Shown: in pieces, positions 15,603-22,890 of the stretch
Layout of the letters: each line of letters opens with the position of its first letter
How positions within the stretch are numbered: the stretch's first letter is position 1
The notes under the pieces: generated by a model
The model's input: the letters and a program-made list of their open reading frames with translations, nothing else
Told to the model about the DNA's origin: nothing
Database searches by the model: none
Made by a program: the position numbers and the translations under genes
NCBI RefSeq assembly: GCF_020421205.1
Contig: NZ_JAIZZH010000001.1
Location: 124,001 to 188,000 of the forward strand
Origin: Hymenobacter pini
Lineage (GTDB): Bacteria; Bacteroidota; Bacteroidia; Cytophagales; Hymenobacteraceae
DNA: 64,000 bases
Reading direction: 5' to 3'

Positions 15603-16646
15603 GTGACGCTTGTTTCCAAGAAGAAAATACCCTACGCCATCCGGCCCCGGCTGCGCGACTACCTGCACCAGTACGACCGGGAAACTCAGCTGCCCGTGAC
15701 GTATCAGGAACTCACCCGCTTTACCGGTTCCTTCCCCCTGCTCAACCGCCAGGGCCGGGATACGCTCTGGGAAACGGTCTATTTCGAGCCCCAGGCCCTG
15801 CGGGAGCTGAGCGAGGGGCTGGCCGAGGTGTACGCCCTGCTGAAAACCGCCGGCGACTTATCCTTCACCGACCACCTCGTGGCCGACCGGGTGGACTACT
15901 GCCGCTTCGGGAACAGCAACCCGTTTCGGGTGCGCATCGTGAACCAGCTCAACGACAACTACGACTACTTCTACGTGAAGCGGGCCGATGCCTCACGGGT
16001 GTACGGGCTGGAGCTGGAGCACCTGCTCAGCCCCAACAGCATGAACTACCTGGTGCACGGCGATACGCTTATTGAGGAGCACATTGCCGGCATCCCCGGC
16101 GACGACTTTATCCGGGACCATCTGCAGCGGCCTCACCTCAACCAGGTACGCATTGCCAAGGAGTTTGTGAAATTCAATGAGCGGTGCTTTGCCCGTCTGC
16201 TGGGTGATATGCGGGCCTACAATTACGTTATCGACGTGACGCCCGATTTCGAGGACGAGCAGTACCGCGTGCGGGCCATCGACTTCGACCAGCAGTGCTA
16301 CGAGGGTAAAAAGAACATGTACCTGCCGCAGTTTTTCAAGGACAACCGGGCCGTGGTGATGCTGTGCAGCCAGCTGCTTACGCCCGAAAGCATCCGGCAG
16401 TACCAAACGGAGGAGCGCACCCTCATGGCTCGGCGAGTCCGCTCGGAGCGCCGCCGCCTCAAAGATCTTATCGACTGCCTGCGCCACGACGACGTATCGC
16501 CCCCCGAAAAAGTGGATCAGCTCAAACAGCAGCTCAACCAGCACCACCACACCCAGCAGTTCAGCCGCTGCCGCACCATGGGCGACATAGTGCGCCTGAA
16601 CCTGAAAATTATGCTGCTGGCCCCCAACAAGGCACTGGAGGGGTGA
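15603..16646 (+). CDS. Conserved unknown protein with possible kinase-like fold
   Basis: A 347-residue cytoplasmic protein starting at GTG. No named family is recognised. Two motifs resemble the catalytic core of kinase-like phosphotransferases: GDMRAYNYVIDV, where Asp202 and Asn207 have the D-x4-N spacing of the catalytic loop, and AIDFDQQ, where Asp227 sits like the metal-binding Asp of DFG or IDFD in APH/HipA-type enzymes. An earlier YFYVKRA stretch could supply the ATP-binding lysine and LIEEHIAGIPGDDF the hinge. The basic, Arg/His-rich C-terminus (about 280-320) is helical. Single gene, ending at a 33-bp perfect inverted repeat. The kinase assignment is inference only. Confidence 0.7.
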   Translation: MTLVSKKKIPYAIRPRLRDYLHQYDRETQLPVTYQELTRFTGSFPLLNRQGRDTLWETVYFEPQALRELSEGLAEVYALLKTAGDLSFTDHLVADRVDYCRFGNSNPFRVRIVNQLNDNYDYFYVKRADASRVYGLELEHLLSPNSMNYLVHGDTLIEEHIAGIPGDDFIRDHLQRPHLNQVRIAKEFVKFNERCFARLLGDMRAYNYVIDVTPDFEDEQYRVRAIDFDQQCYEGKKNMYLPQFFKDNRAVVMLCSQLLTPESIRQYQTEERTLMARRVRSERRRLKDLIDCLRHDDVSPPEKVDQLKQQLNQHHHTQQFSRCRTMGDIVRLNLKIMLLAPNKALEG

Positions 16647-16647
16647 G

Positions 16648-16726
16648 AGTTTCTAGTTGCTGGTTTCTAGTTTCTGGTTGCCGAACAGTGTCACAACCAG
16701 AAACTAGAAACCAGCAACTAGAAACT
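16648..16726. repeat. Perfect 33-bp inverted repeat with internal repeats
   Basis: 16648-16680 is exactly complementary to 16694-16726 (13-nt loop). Each arm is itself made of near-copies of TTTCTAGTTGCTGG / TTTCTAGTTTCTGG, so several alternative foldings are possible. It lies between convergent genes, 1 bp after one stop and 6 bp before the other, and ends in an A/T run; it can act as a bidirectional terminator but is far longer than needed. Confidence 0.85.
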
Positions 16727-16732
16727 AAAAAA

Positions 16733-17233
16733 TCACGCCGGGGCCAGCTGCTGGCGTTCCAGCAGGTCGGCTAGCTTCTCGTAGATGAACTCGGTGGCGC
16801 GCTGGCGGATGGCGTCGCCGGTGCCGGTGAACTGCTCCCGGTACTCGTGGGCCTTGCCCTGGAACAGGATGGTGACGAATACCGTGCCCACCGGCTTTTC
16901 GGGCGTTTCCGATTTGCCGGGGCCGCACAGGCCCGTTACGGCCACGCACACGTCGGCGGCGGGCAGGTGGCGGTGCAGGCCCAGGGCCATTTCGTTGGTG
17001 GTTTGCTGGCTCTCGGCCGAGTACGTGGCCAGGGTTGCTTTCTTCACCCCCAGCAGCTGCTGCTTGGCCTCGGGGTGGTAGGTTACCACCGAGCCCAGCA
17101 GTACTTCGCTCACGCCGGTAGCCGGGGCCAGCTGGGCGGCGGCCAGGCCGCAGGTGCAGCTTTCGGCCAGAGCCAGGGTGAGCTTGTGCTTCAGGAAATT
17201 CTGGACTAGCTCGTCAGGAAGCGTCTTTTTCAT
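16733..17233 (-). CDS. CinA C-terminal domain protein (nicotinamide-nucleotide amidohydrolase)
   Basis: A 166-residue stand-alone CinA C-terminal domain, PncC-like. It shows LALAESCTCGLAAAQL near the N-terminus, VVTYHPEAKQQLLGV, and AVTGLCGPGKSETPEKPVGT. In the family this enzyme deamidates nicotinamide mononucleotide to nicotinate mononucleotide in the pyridine-nucleotide salvage cycle. The long CinA form with a COG1058 N-terminal domain is absent. The GATGIAGP-like loop reads GLCGPG with a cysteine. Start MKKTLPDELV fits the family length. Confidence 0.9.
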   Translation of the reverse strand: MKKTLPDELVQNFLKHKLTLALAESCTCGLAAAQLAPATGVSEVLLGSVVTYHPEAKQQLLGVKKATLATYSAESQQTTNEMALGLHRHLPAADVCVAVTGLCGPGKSETPEKPVGTVFVTILFQGKAHEYREQFTGTGDAIRQRATEFIYEKLADLLERQQLAPA

Positions 17234-17317
17234 AGCAGGCAGGAATGTACCCCGCCTACGCAGGCCCGTCCGGGAAGGGTGCAGCCGAGCTTAGGGCCGG
17301 CTGCACCCACAGTCGGG

Positions 17318-18610
17318 CTATTCCTGCCGGTACACGGTGCCCTGCTTCATCACAAAGCGCACCCGCTGCATGGCGTTGATGTCCTGCACCGGGTCGCCCT
17401 CCACGGCTACCACATCGGCCAGCTTACCGGGCTCCAGCGTACCCAGGCTGCCCGTCTGGCCCAGCAGCTCAGCCGCCGCTACGGTGGCGCTGCGCAAAGC
17501 CTCGTAGGCGGGCATGCCGGCCTCCACCATATACCGGAACTCCAGGGCATTCACACCGTGGCGGTACACGGAGGCATCGGTACCAAAGGCAATTTTGACG
17601 CCCGCTTTGTACGCCCGCCCAAAGGTGTCCTGTAGTTTGGGCCCGATGGCCAGGGCCTTGGGCGTTACCAGTGCGGGGTAGTAGTTGGGGATTTTGGCGG
17701 AGTCGGCTACCGATTTGCCGGCCGTGATGGTGGGCACGTACCAGGTGCCGTATTTCTTCATCAGCTTCATGGTTTCGTCGTCCATGAGGGTGCCGTGCTC
17801 AATGCTGGTCACGCCCGCCCGAATAGCCCGTTTCATGCCCTCGGCCCCGTGGGCGTGGCAGGCCACGTTTAGGCCCAAATCCCGCGCCGTTTCCACCACG
17901 GCCCTGATTTCTTCCTCCGTAAACTGCGGGGCCGAGCCATCCTTGGCCACACTGAGCACGCCGCCGGTGCTGGCAATCTTGATGAGGTCGGCTCCGCGCT
18001 TGTATTGCTCGCGCACGGCCTGACGGCCCTGGTCGGGGCCGTTGGCCACGCCATCGGGCGGGCCGGGCATGCCCATCAGGTCGAGGCGGTAGCCGTTGGT
18101 GGGGTCCATGTGGCCGCCCGTGCCCGATATGGCCTTACCCGCCGTGAAAATGCGCGGCCCCACCACCTGTCCCCGGTTGATGGCGTTGCGCAGGGCAATG
18201 TTCACGCCCGAGCCGCCCAAGTCGCGCACCGTGGTAAAGCCCGCCAGCAGGGTTTTGCGGGCGTGTTCCAGGGTGCCAAACGCCACGTCGGCCGGGTTCT
18301 GGGTAAATTCCTTGAGATAGTTATCCTTGCTGGTTTCGCCCTCCAGGTGCACGTGGCAGTCGATAAGGCCGGGCAGCACGGTGCGGTTTTTCAGGTCCAC
18401 CACCTTGTCCTGCGCCCCGGTAGGCGTGGCGTAGCCCGATTCCACGGCCACAATGCGGCCTTTTTCTACCACCAGAGTCATTTCGGAGCGGGCACGCTCG
18501 GTGCGCATGTCCAGCAGGCGGCCGCAGTGCAGGTAGGTTTTTTGGGCCTGCGCGGCGGTAGCCAGCAGCAACGAGCCCGCCAGCAGCGCCAAGCGTACGG
18601 GTGAAAGCAT
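17318..18610 (-). CDS. Secreted amidohydrolase (imidazolonepropionase-like, prolidase/Xaa-Pro type)
   Basis: A 430-residue metal-dependent hydrolase of the amidohydrolase superfamily with a signal peptide (MLSPVRLALLAGSLLLATAA). The metal site is complete: LIDCHVHLEG (HxH), ACHAHGAEG, SIEHGTLMDD and the catalytic Asp in FGTDASVY. Closest in pattern to periplasmic amidohydrolases that release amino acids from N-acyl or dipeptide substrates; the exact substrate is unknown. ATG 18610 is preferred over 18658 because it starts the signal peptide. The gene is divergent from the acyl-CoA-binding protein gene. Confidence 0.92.
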   Translation of the reverse strand: MLSPVRLALLAGSLLLATAAQAQKTYLHCGRLLDMRTERARSEMTLVVEKGRIVAVESGYATPTGAQDKVVDLKNRTVLPGLIDCHVHLEGETSKDNYLKEFTQNPADVAFGTLEHARKTLLAGFTTVRDLGGSGVNIALRNAINRGQVVGPRIFTAGKAISGTGGHMDPTNGYRLDLMGMPGPPDGVANGPDQGRQAVREQYKRGADLIKIASTGGVLSVAKDGSAPQFTEEEIRAVVETARDLGLNVACHAHGAEGMKRAIRAGVTSIEHGTLMDDETMKLMKKYGTWYVPTITAGKSVADSAKIPNYYPALVTPKALAIGPKLQDTFGRAYKAGVKIAFGTDASVYRHGVNALEFRYMVEAGMPAYEALRSATVAAAELLGQTGSLGTLEPGKLADVVAVEGDPVQDINAMQRVRFVMKQGTVYRQE

Positions 18611-18695
18611 AGGGGAGGGGTTGAAGAGTGGGAGATGCGGGAGGAAGATACAGCACAATTAAATGCTGCATGCCTACCAAATTGCGGGTAATCCG

Positions 18696-18704
18696 TATCT
18701 TTTG
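18696..18704 (+). promoter_or_regulatory. Possible -7 promoter element for the ACBP gene
   Basis: TATCTTTTG resembles TAnnTTTG with one extra base; TTG occurs about 12-14 bp upstream, shorter than ideal. It lies 62 bp before the start at 18766. Confidence 0.35.
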
Positions 18705-18765
18705 CCAGCCGTTCGGTTCGCTGCAGCGGCTCACTCACCATTTCACCACCTCACCAGTTCACCGT

Positions 18766-19017
18766 ATGGCTACCATCGAAGAATTTGAAGCTGCCGCCGC
18801 CCGCAGCAAGGAACTGCCCGCCAAACCCGACAACATGACCCTGCTGAAGCTGTACTCCCTCTACAAGCAAGGCAGCGAGGGCGACGTAAGCGGCGACCGG
18901 CCCGGCGGGTTCGATTTCAAAGCCATTGCCAAGTACGACGCCTGGGCCGGCCAGCGCGGCAAAAGCCAGGAAGAAGCCCGTCAGGAGTACGTTGACTTCG
19001 TAAACTCACTGTTCTAG
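18766..19017 (+). CDS. Acyl-CoA-binding protein
   Basis: An 83-residue ACBP. The four-helix family signature is clear: EFEAAAARSKELP, then NMTLLKLYSLYKQGSEGDVS with the conserved Tyr and Lys that contact the CoA, and FKAIAKYDAWAGQRGKSQEE. ACBPs are best known from eukaryotes and occur in some bacteria; they buffer and deliver long-chain acyl-CoA esters. The ATG at 18766 gives the canonical N-terminus; an upstream in-frame extension is not conserved-looking. Single gene with a strong terminator. Confidence 0.93.
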   Translation: MATIEEFEAAAARSKELPAKPDNMTLLKLYSLYKQGSEGDVSGDRPGGFDFKAIAKYDAWAGQRGKSQEEARQEYVDFVNSLF

Positions 19018-19027
19018 GCGTTACTCC

Positions 19028-19082
19028 GCATAAACAGCAAGCCCCCGGCTACCATTGGTAGCCGGGGGCTTGCTGTTTATGC
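19028..19082. terminator. Bidirectional terminator, perfect 26-bp stem
   Basis: 19028-19053 pairs perfectly with 19057-19082 around a 3-nt loop, between the convergent ACBP and CDGSH genes. Confidence 0.85.
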
Positions 19083-19093
19083 GTGAGAACGGG

Positions 19094-19375
19094 TTACGCC
19101 AGCGGCGCAGCTCCAGCATCAGGGGCAGCGGGAGGCGTTACGGGCGGAGTAGCGGGTTTGGGAGCCGGCAGGTCGAAGGCCTCAGCGTTGTGCTCGAAGT
19201 GGCCCTTGTGCGAGCCGTCGCAGAACGGCTTGTTTTTGGAGAGGCCGCAGCGGCAGATACTGATTCGCTCCCGGCCAGCCAGGCCGTAAGGTTTGCCCTG
19301 GGCGTCTACCAGTTCAAAATCGTTGCCATCAACGCGGAGGGAGCCATTGCTCAGGACGGTAAGTTTCGTGGCCAT
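19094..19375 (-). CDS. CDGSH iron-sulfur domain protein
   Basis: A 93-residue protein with the CDGSH signature CRCGLSKNKPFCDGSHKGHF. Cys41, Cys43, Cys52 and His56 would ligate a 2Fe-2S cluster with the 3Cys-1His coordination of mitoNEET-type proteins. Residues 1-35 form the short beta part with GKPYGLAGRERIS. The tail (about 70-93) is Pro/Ala-rich and disordered. The family is linked to redox sensing and iron-sulfur transfer; the precise role here is not known. There is no membrane anchor, so it is cytoplasmic. Confidence 0.92.
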   Translation of the reverse strand: MATKLTVLSNGSLRVDGNDFELVDAQGKPYGLAGRERISICRCGLSKNKPFCDGSHKGHFEHNAEAFDLPAPKPATPPVTPPAAPDAGAAPLA

Positions 19376-19420
19376 AAAAGGGCAGAAGAAAAAGTAAGTG
19401 GTACGGTAGGTATTACGCGG

Positions 19421-19933
19421 CTACAGTGCTTTCTGCATTACGTAGTCGTTCATCCAGTAGGGGCCGATGGCAATGTCCTCTTCCCGTTGCCGCTGAAAGC
19501 CTAGGTGCTCATAGAAGTTGAGGGCGGGGTTGTGGCGGTTTACGTTCAGCTCCAAGATGCGGCCGCCGGCGGTGCGCACGGCCGTTTCCACGGCTCCAAT
19601 CAGCCGCTGGCCCAGGCCTAAGCCCTGGTGGGTGGGTAGCACGTAAATTTTATTGAGGTGGTAATGGCCGGCCGGTGCTTTGGCCGAGTACGAAGCAAAC
19701 CCAGCGGGCTGCTCATCCACGTACACCAGCAGAAACGTATGGCCCTGCTCGCTTATTTGCTTTTGCAGCGAGGCCGGTGTATAAATCACCCGGTACATGT
19801 ACTCAATCTGCTCCTTGGAAATGATGAAGCGGTAAGTAGGTTCCCAGGTAGCTTCGGCCAGCGCCACAATGGTCGGAATATCGGCCAGGGTGGCCGGCTG
19901 AATGCGGACGGAGGGGGCAGCGGCAACGGACAT
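19421..19933 (-). CDS. GNAT-family N-acetyltransferase
   Basis: A 170-residue acetyltransferase with the GNAT motifs: the N-terminal VRIQPATLADIPTIVALAEA, the beta4-beta5 strands (HLNKIYVLPTHQGLGLGQRL, containing the Q-x-x-G-x-G acetyl-CoA loop) and the C-terminal LELNVNRHNPALNFYEHLGF. The acceptor is unknown; the sequence resembles RimI-like and small-molecule acetyltransferases. ATG at 19933 is preferred; another ATG is 9 bp upstream. It is 45 bp before the CDGSH gene on the same strand, so the two could be cotranscribed. Confidence 0.9.
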   Translation of the reverse strand: MSVAAAPSVRIQPATLADIPTIVALAEATWEPTYRFIISKEQIEYMYRVIYTPASLQKQISEQGHTFLLVYVDEQPAGFASYSAKAPAGHYHLNKIYVLPTHQGLGLGQRLIGAVETAVRTAGGRILELNVNRHNPALNFYEHLGFQRQREEDIAIGPYWMNDYVMQKAL

Positions 19934-20093
19934 AGCCAGCAAAAAACGTCATAATCCGGCGCAAAACCGAACCCATTTACCGGTTTCATTCGTTTTTGGG
20001 CCGGAAATTGCCTGTAACGGTATACCGGTTCGGCGCGGGGAGCCGTTTTCGGTAGAATCTCTCCATCACCACCTGTTTCCCGTACACTAGCCT

Positions 20094-20762
20094 ATGAAAC
20101 GCTCCATTGCCTATACACTGCTGACGCTGGCTGGCCTGGCCACGGCCACCGGAGCCTCGGCGCAGCAAACTCCCAAAAAGACCACCACCCGTGCCTCTAC
20201 TGGTACGGCTACCTCCGCGGGCCTGGAAAAAGACTTGGCCGATTTCAGCGACTGGGTAAATGATAAAGTAGACCGTGTGGCCACCACCGCCCGCCGCGAA
20301 CTGCCGCGCATCAGCGAAGAGTTTGACCGCCAGAGCCGCCGCATCGACCGGGCCGTGGATAGCCTGACGGTGGAGGGCAAAAAGGAATACAACACCCAGA
20401 AGGTGCGCTATAAGCGCTGGGCCGACCGTCAGGACAGCCTGGATGCTGCTGCCCGCCGCCCCGCCACCGCCGACCAAGCCCAACGCCGTTTGCTGAACGA
20501 GGACGTGAATATCAGCAAAGCCCGGGCCTCTGAACTGCCCGACCTGTACTTCCGCCTCGTGGAAACTATGCGTAGCGACAAAAAGGACTGGACCCAGGCC
20601 GACTGGAGCGCTGCCAGCGCCGTGCTCAGTCGCCTGAATGCCCGCTATGACCAGGTGCGCGACCAACTGCCACTGGAGGAGCGCCTGCGCATCCGGAGCC
20701 TGCAGGGCGAGTTCCGCACCCTGGAAAAAGCCCGCGACGTGAAAGATGTAATGCGCGAGTAA
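20094..20762 (+). CDS. Periplasmic helical protein, unknown function
   Basis: A 222-residue exported protein with a signal peptide (MKRSIAYTLLTLAGLATATG, cleavage near ASA-QQ) and a Thr/Lys-rich linker. The mature part is almost entirely helical and highly charged (KDLADFSDWVNDKVDRVATT, FDRQSRRIDRAVDSLTVEGK). No named domain is recognised. The amphipathic, repeat-like helices suggest a periplasmic adaptor or spectrin-like bundle. Single gene, ending in a 19-bp-stem terminator. Confidence 0.78.
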   Translation: MKRSIAYTLLTLAGLATATGASAQQTPKKTTTRASTGTATSAGLEKDLADFSDWVNDKVDRVATTARRELPRISEEFDRQSRRIDRAVDSLTVEGKKEYNTQKVRYKRWADRQDSLDAAARRPATADQAQRRLLNEDVNISKARASELPDLYFRLVETMRSDKKDWTQADWSAASAVLSRLNARYDQVRDQLPLEERLRIRSLQGEFRTLEKARDVKDVMRE

Positions 20763-20784
20763 TAGAAACCACTATAGTTTTAAC

Positions 20785-20838
20785 CCCAAACCAAACGCCC
20801 CCAGTTACTGCAGTAGCCGGGGGCGTTTGGTTTGGGGC
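20785..20838. terminator. Bidirectional terminator, perfect 19-bp stem
   Basis: CCCCAAACCAAACGCCCCC (20785-20803) pairs with 20820-20838; the 16-nt loop contains a further TACTGCAGTA palindrome. It separates convergent genes. Confidence 0.82.
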
Positions 20839-20842
20839 AGAC

Positions 20843-21301
20843 CTAGATGGCTTGGGCTACAGAGCGTGGCGGGCGACCCTGCTGGCGCAGCCATTGCCAG
20901 GCCGCCGTAAGCTCCTGAAACAGCTGAATAGGAATGTACTGCCGCACCCGCTCAAAAAATTCCAGGCTGGCCAGCTGATTGTGCATATCCGGCGAGAAAA
21001 CGTAGGCAATGGCCCGCAGGCCGCTTTCCATCGACTGGGGCAGCCACTCGTACTCCAGCCAGTCCATGGCCTCAGACCAGTCGCCGGTGGCGTGGGTTTT
21101 GTCGTTGAGCAGCAGGGTAGTGGGGTACTGCGCGTATAGTTTCAGCGCTTCGTTGGCCACGTACATTACCTCGCGGCTGGTGAGATTGCCAAACCAGCGC
21201 ACGTACAGCAGCTTCTGGGCGGTGGCGTAGTGTAGTTCTACCAGCGTAGAGCCGTTGGCATCTGGCAAAGTTCCGAGTGGCTGAAGATGTAGCGAGTCCA
21301 T
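20843..21301 (-). CDS. STAS/SpoIIAA-like protein
   Basis: A 152-residue cytoplasmic protein. The pattern of alternating strands and helices (QKLLYVRWFGNLTSREVMYV, TTLLLNDKTHATGDW, AIAYVFSPDMHNQLASLEFF) resembles the SpoIIAA/STAS-like domains common in Hymenobacter-type genomes, often annotated STAS/SEC14. No phospho-serine site is evident. ATG 21301 is used; upstream in-frame codons encode an Arg/His-rich leader and overlap the divergent promoter region. Function unknown. Confidence 0.72.
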   Translation of the reverse strand: MDSLHLQPLGTLPDANGSTLVELHYATAQKLLYVRWFGNLTSREVMYVANEALKLYAQYPTTLLLNDKTHATGDWSEAMDWLEYEWLPQSMESGLRAIAYVFSPDMHNQLASLEFFERVRQYIPIQLFQELTAAWQWLRQQGRPPRSVAQAI

Positions 21302-21377
21302 GAGGGGTGTGTATATAGGGAAAGTGCTATGTAATGTACGACGTTGCCGGGAATGCTTTAGGTTCAAATGCTATCCG

Positions 21378-21385
21378 TATTTTTG
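21378..21385 (+). promoter_or_regulatory. -7 promoter element for the deoxynucleoside kinase gene
   Basis: TATTTTTG, an exact TAnnTTTG match, 29 bp before the ATG at 21415. It supports that start rather than the in-frame ATG at 21334. Confidence 0.5.
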
Positions 21386-21414
21386 CGCCTCTCTTTTTCT
21401 CGCGCTTCTCGCTC

Positions 21415-22038
21415 ATGCACATTGCAATAGTCGGCAACATTGGGGCTGGCAAAACCACGCTGGCCAATAAACTGGCCCACCACTTCAACTGGGAGGTATT
21501 TCTGGAAGACGTCGACCACAATCCATACCTCAAGGATTTCTACGACGACATGCCCCGCTGGTCGTTTCACCTGCAGGTATACTTCCTCAACAGCCGCTTC
21601 CGCCAAACGCAGCGCATCAAGGAGCTGCAGACGACGAACAAGGGTGTTATTCAAGACCGCACTATTTACGAGGATGCTCACATCTTCGCGGCCAACCTGC
21701 ACCAATCGGGGCTGATGGAGGAGCGGGATTACCAGAACTACCTGAACCTGTTTCAGTCGATGATCAGCATGGTAAACCCACCCGATTTGCTGCTCTACCT
21801 GCGGGCCGATTTGCCTAAGCTGGTGCAGCAAATTGAAAAGCGCAACCGGGACTACGAGAATAACATCAAGATTGAGTACCTCAAGCACCTCAACGAGCAC
21901 TACGAGGAGTGGATTAAAGGCTACACGGCCGGCCGTCTGCTGATTGTGGACGTGAATAACCTCGACTACGTGCACAATCCCGAGGACCTGAGCGTCATCA
22001 TCGACAAAATCAATAGCACGCTGTTCGGGCTGTTTTAG
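21415..22038 (+). CDS. Deoxynucleoside kinase (dGK/dAK/dCK family)
   Basis: A 207-residue kinase. The P-loop GNIGAGKTT lies at residues 7-15, followed by the substrate-binding region (FLEDVDHNPYLKDFYDD), the QVYFLNSRFRQ block, the catalytic/lid DRTIYEDAHIFA motif and a RNRDYENNIKIEYL lid helix. It phosphorylates purine or pyrimidine deoxynucleosides for nucleotide salvage; the specificity is not evident. ATG 21415 gives a typical N-terminus (MHIAIVGNIG). Monocistronic, with a promoter and terminator on either side. Confidence 0.95.
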   Translation: MHIAIVGNIGAGKTTLANKLAHHFNWEVFLEDVDHNPYLKDFYDDMPRWSFHLQVYFLNSRFRQTQRIKELQTTNKGVIQDRTIYEDAHIFAANLHQSGLMEERDYQNYLNLFQSMISMVNPPDLLLYLRADLPKLVQQIEKRNRDYENNIKIEYLKHLNEHYEEWIKGYTAGRLLIVDVNNLDYVHNPEDLSVIIDKINSTLFGLF

Positions 22039-22068
22039 TGCTTGATGCTTAGAGCCAAAAAACAGCAA

Positions 22069-22104
22069 AAAAAGGCCCCGCCGTAACCACGGCGGGGCCT
22101 TTTT
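22069..22104. terminator. Bidirectional terminator, perfect 16-bp stem
   Basis: 22069-22084 pairs with 22089-22104 (4-nt loop) and is flanked by A and T runs, between the convergent kinase and DUF2461 genes. Confidence 0.87.
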
Positions 22105-22119
22105 CATACATACTAAGCA

Positions 22120-22797
22120 CTACTCCTCGCCGCGCATCGCTTCGTTCAGGAACTCTACCAGCGGTTTGGCGGCCTGCCAACCGGCCAGCACTCGCTCCAC
22201 AAAATCGGGCCGCGTTACCTCAGCATCCGAAAAGGACTGCCACACGAAGTAGCTTTTCAGCCGCAGCCACTCAATGTCCGGGTCCTGTTTATCATAGCCC
22301 TTGGGAGCCGTTTTTAGGGCCTGCGACATATCGAGGCCCTGCGGGAAATACCGTAGCAACTCCGCACTTTGCCGGATGGCGTGAAAGGCGGGAGCGTTGT
22401 AGTGGATTTCCTGCCGGATGCGAGCCAGTTGCTGCGGCTCGGGCATCCAGCGGCCGGCTCCGATGTAGGTTTCGCCGCCGGGCTCCAGGGCAATAAAATA
22501 GCCCGCCCAGGGACTGTGACGGCCGCCCGGCTTCAGGCCGGCACCCATATGCCGCTTGTACGGCTCGTCGCTCTGCTGAAACCGGTCGTTTTTATTGATG
22601 CGGAACATTACGTCGCCCGGCGTCAGGCCCCGCAGGCCGGGCTCCAGGTCGCCGGAAGCCTCCCGGAGCAGGGTATTTACCAGGGAAGTGTATTCAGCGC
22701 GGGCCCGGTGGTAGTCGGCGCGGTGGGCGTCCATCCAGAGCTTGTTGTTATTGGCAGCCAGCTCCCGCAGGAAGTCCAGCACAAAAGCGAGATTCAT
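22120..22797 (-). CDS. DUF2461 / TIGR02453 family protein
   Basis: A 225-residue protein of the DUF2461 family. The family features are LDFLRELAANNNKLWMDAHR near the N-terminus, MFRINKNDRFQQSDEPYKRH, then the GYFIALEPGGETYIGAGRW strand pair. No enzymatic activity is established for the family. ATG 22797 is chosen because the typical N-terminal strand starts there; the upstream in-frame codons encode an extra hydrophobic stretch that overlaps the terminator of the preceding gene. Confidence 0.9.
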   Translation of the reverse strand: MNLAFVLDFLRELAANNNKLWMDAHRADYHRARAEYTSLVNTLLREASGDLEPGLRGLTPGDVMFRINKNDRFQQSDEPYKRHMGAGLKPGGRHSPWAGYFIALEPGGETYIGAGRWMPEPQQLARIRQEIHYNAPAFHAIRQSAELLRYFPQGLDMSQALKTAPKGYDKQDPDIEWLRLKSYFVWQSFSDAEVTRPDFVERVLAGWQAAKPLVEFLNEAMRGEE

Positions 22798-22833
22798 CAG
22801 CAAAAAGGGTAAGAACAGCCGGGCGATAAACAA

Positions 22834-22866
22834 AGTGCCCCGCACCGGCTACCGGTACGGGGCACT
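22834..22866 (-). terminator. Intrinsic terminator after the DUF547 gene
   Basis: 13-bp stem with one mismatch (22834-22846 with 22854-22866), 7-nt loop, followed on the minus strand by TTTGTTT. Confidence 0.7.
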
Positions 22867-22890
22867 GCCGGGCCGGGTTAGCCGGCAAGG

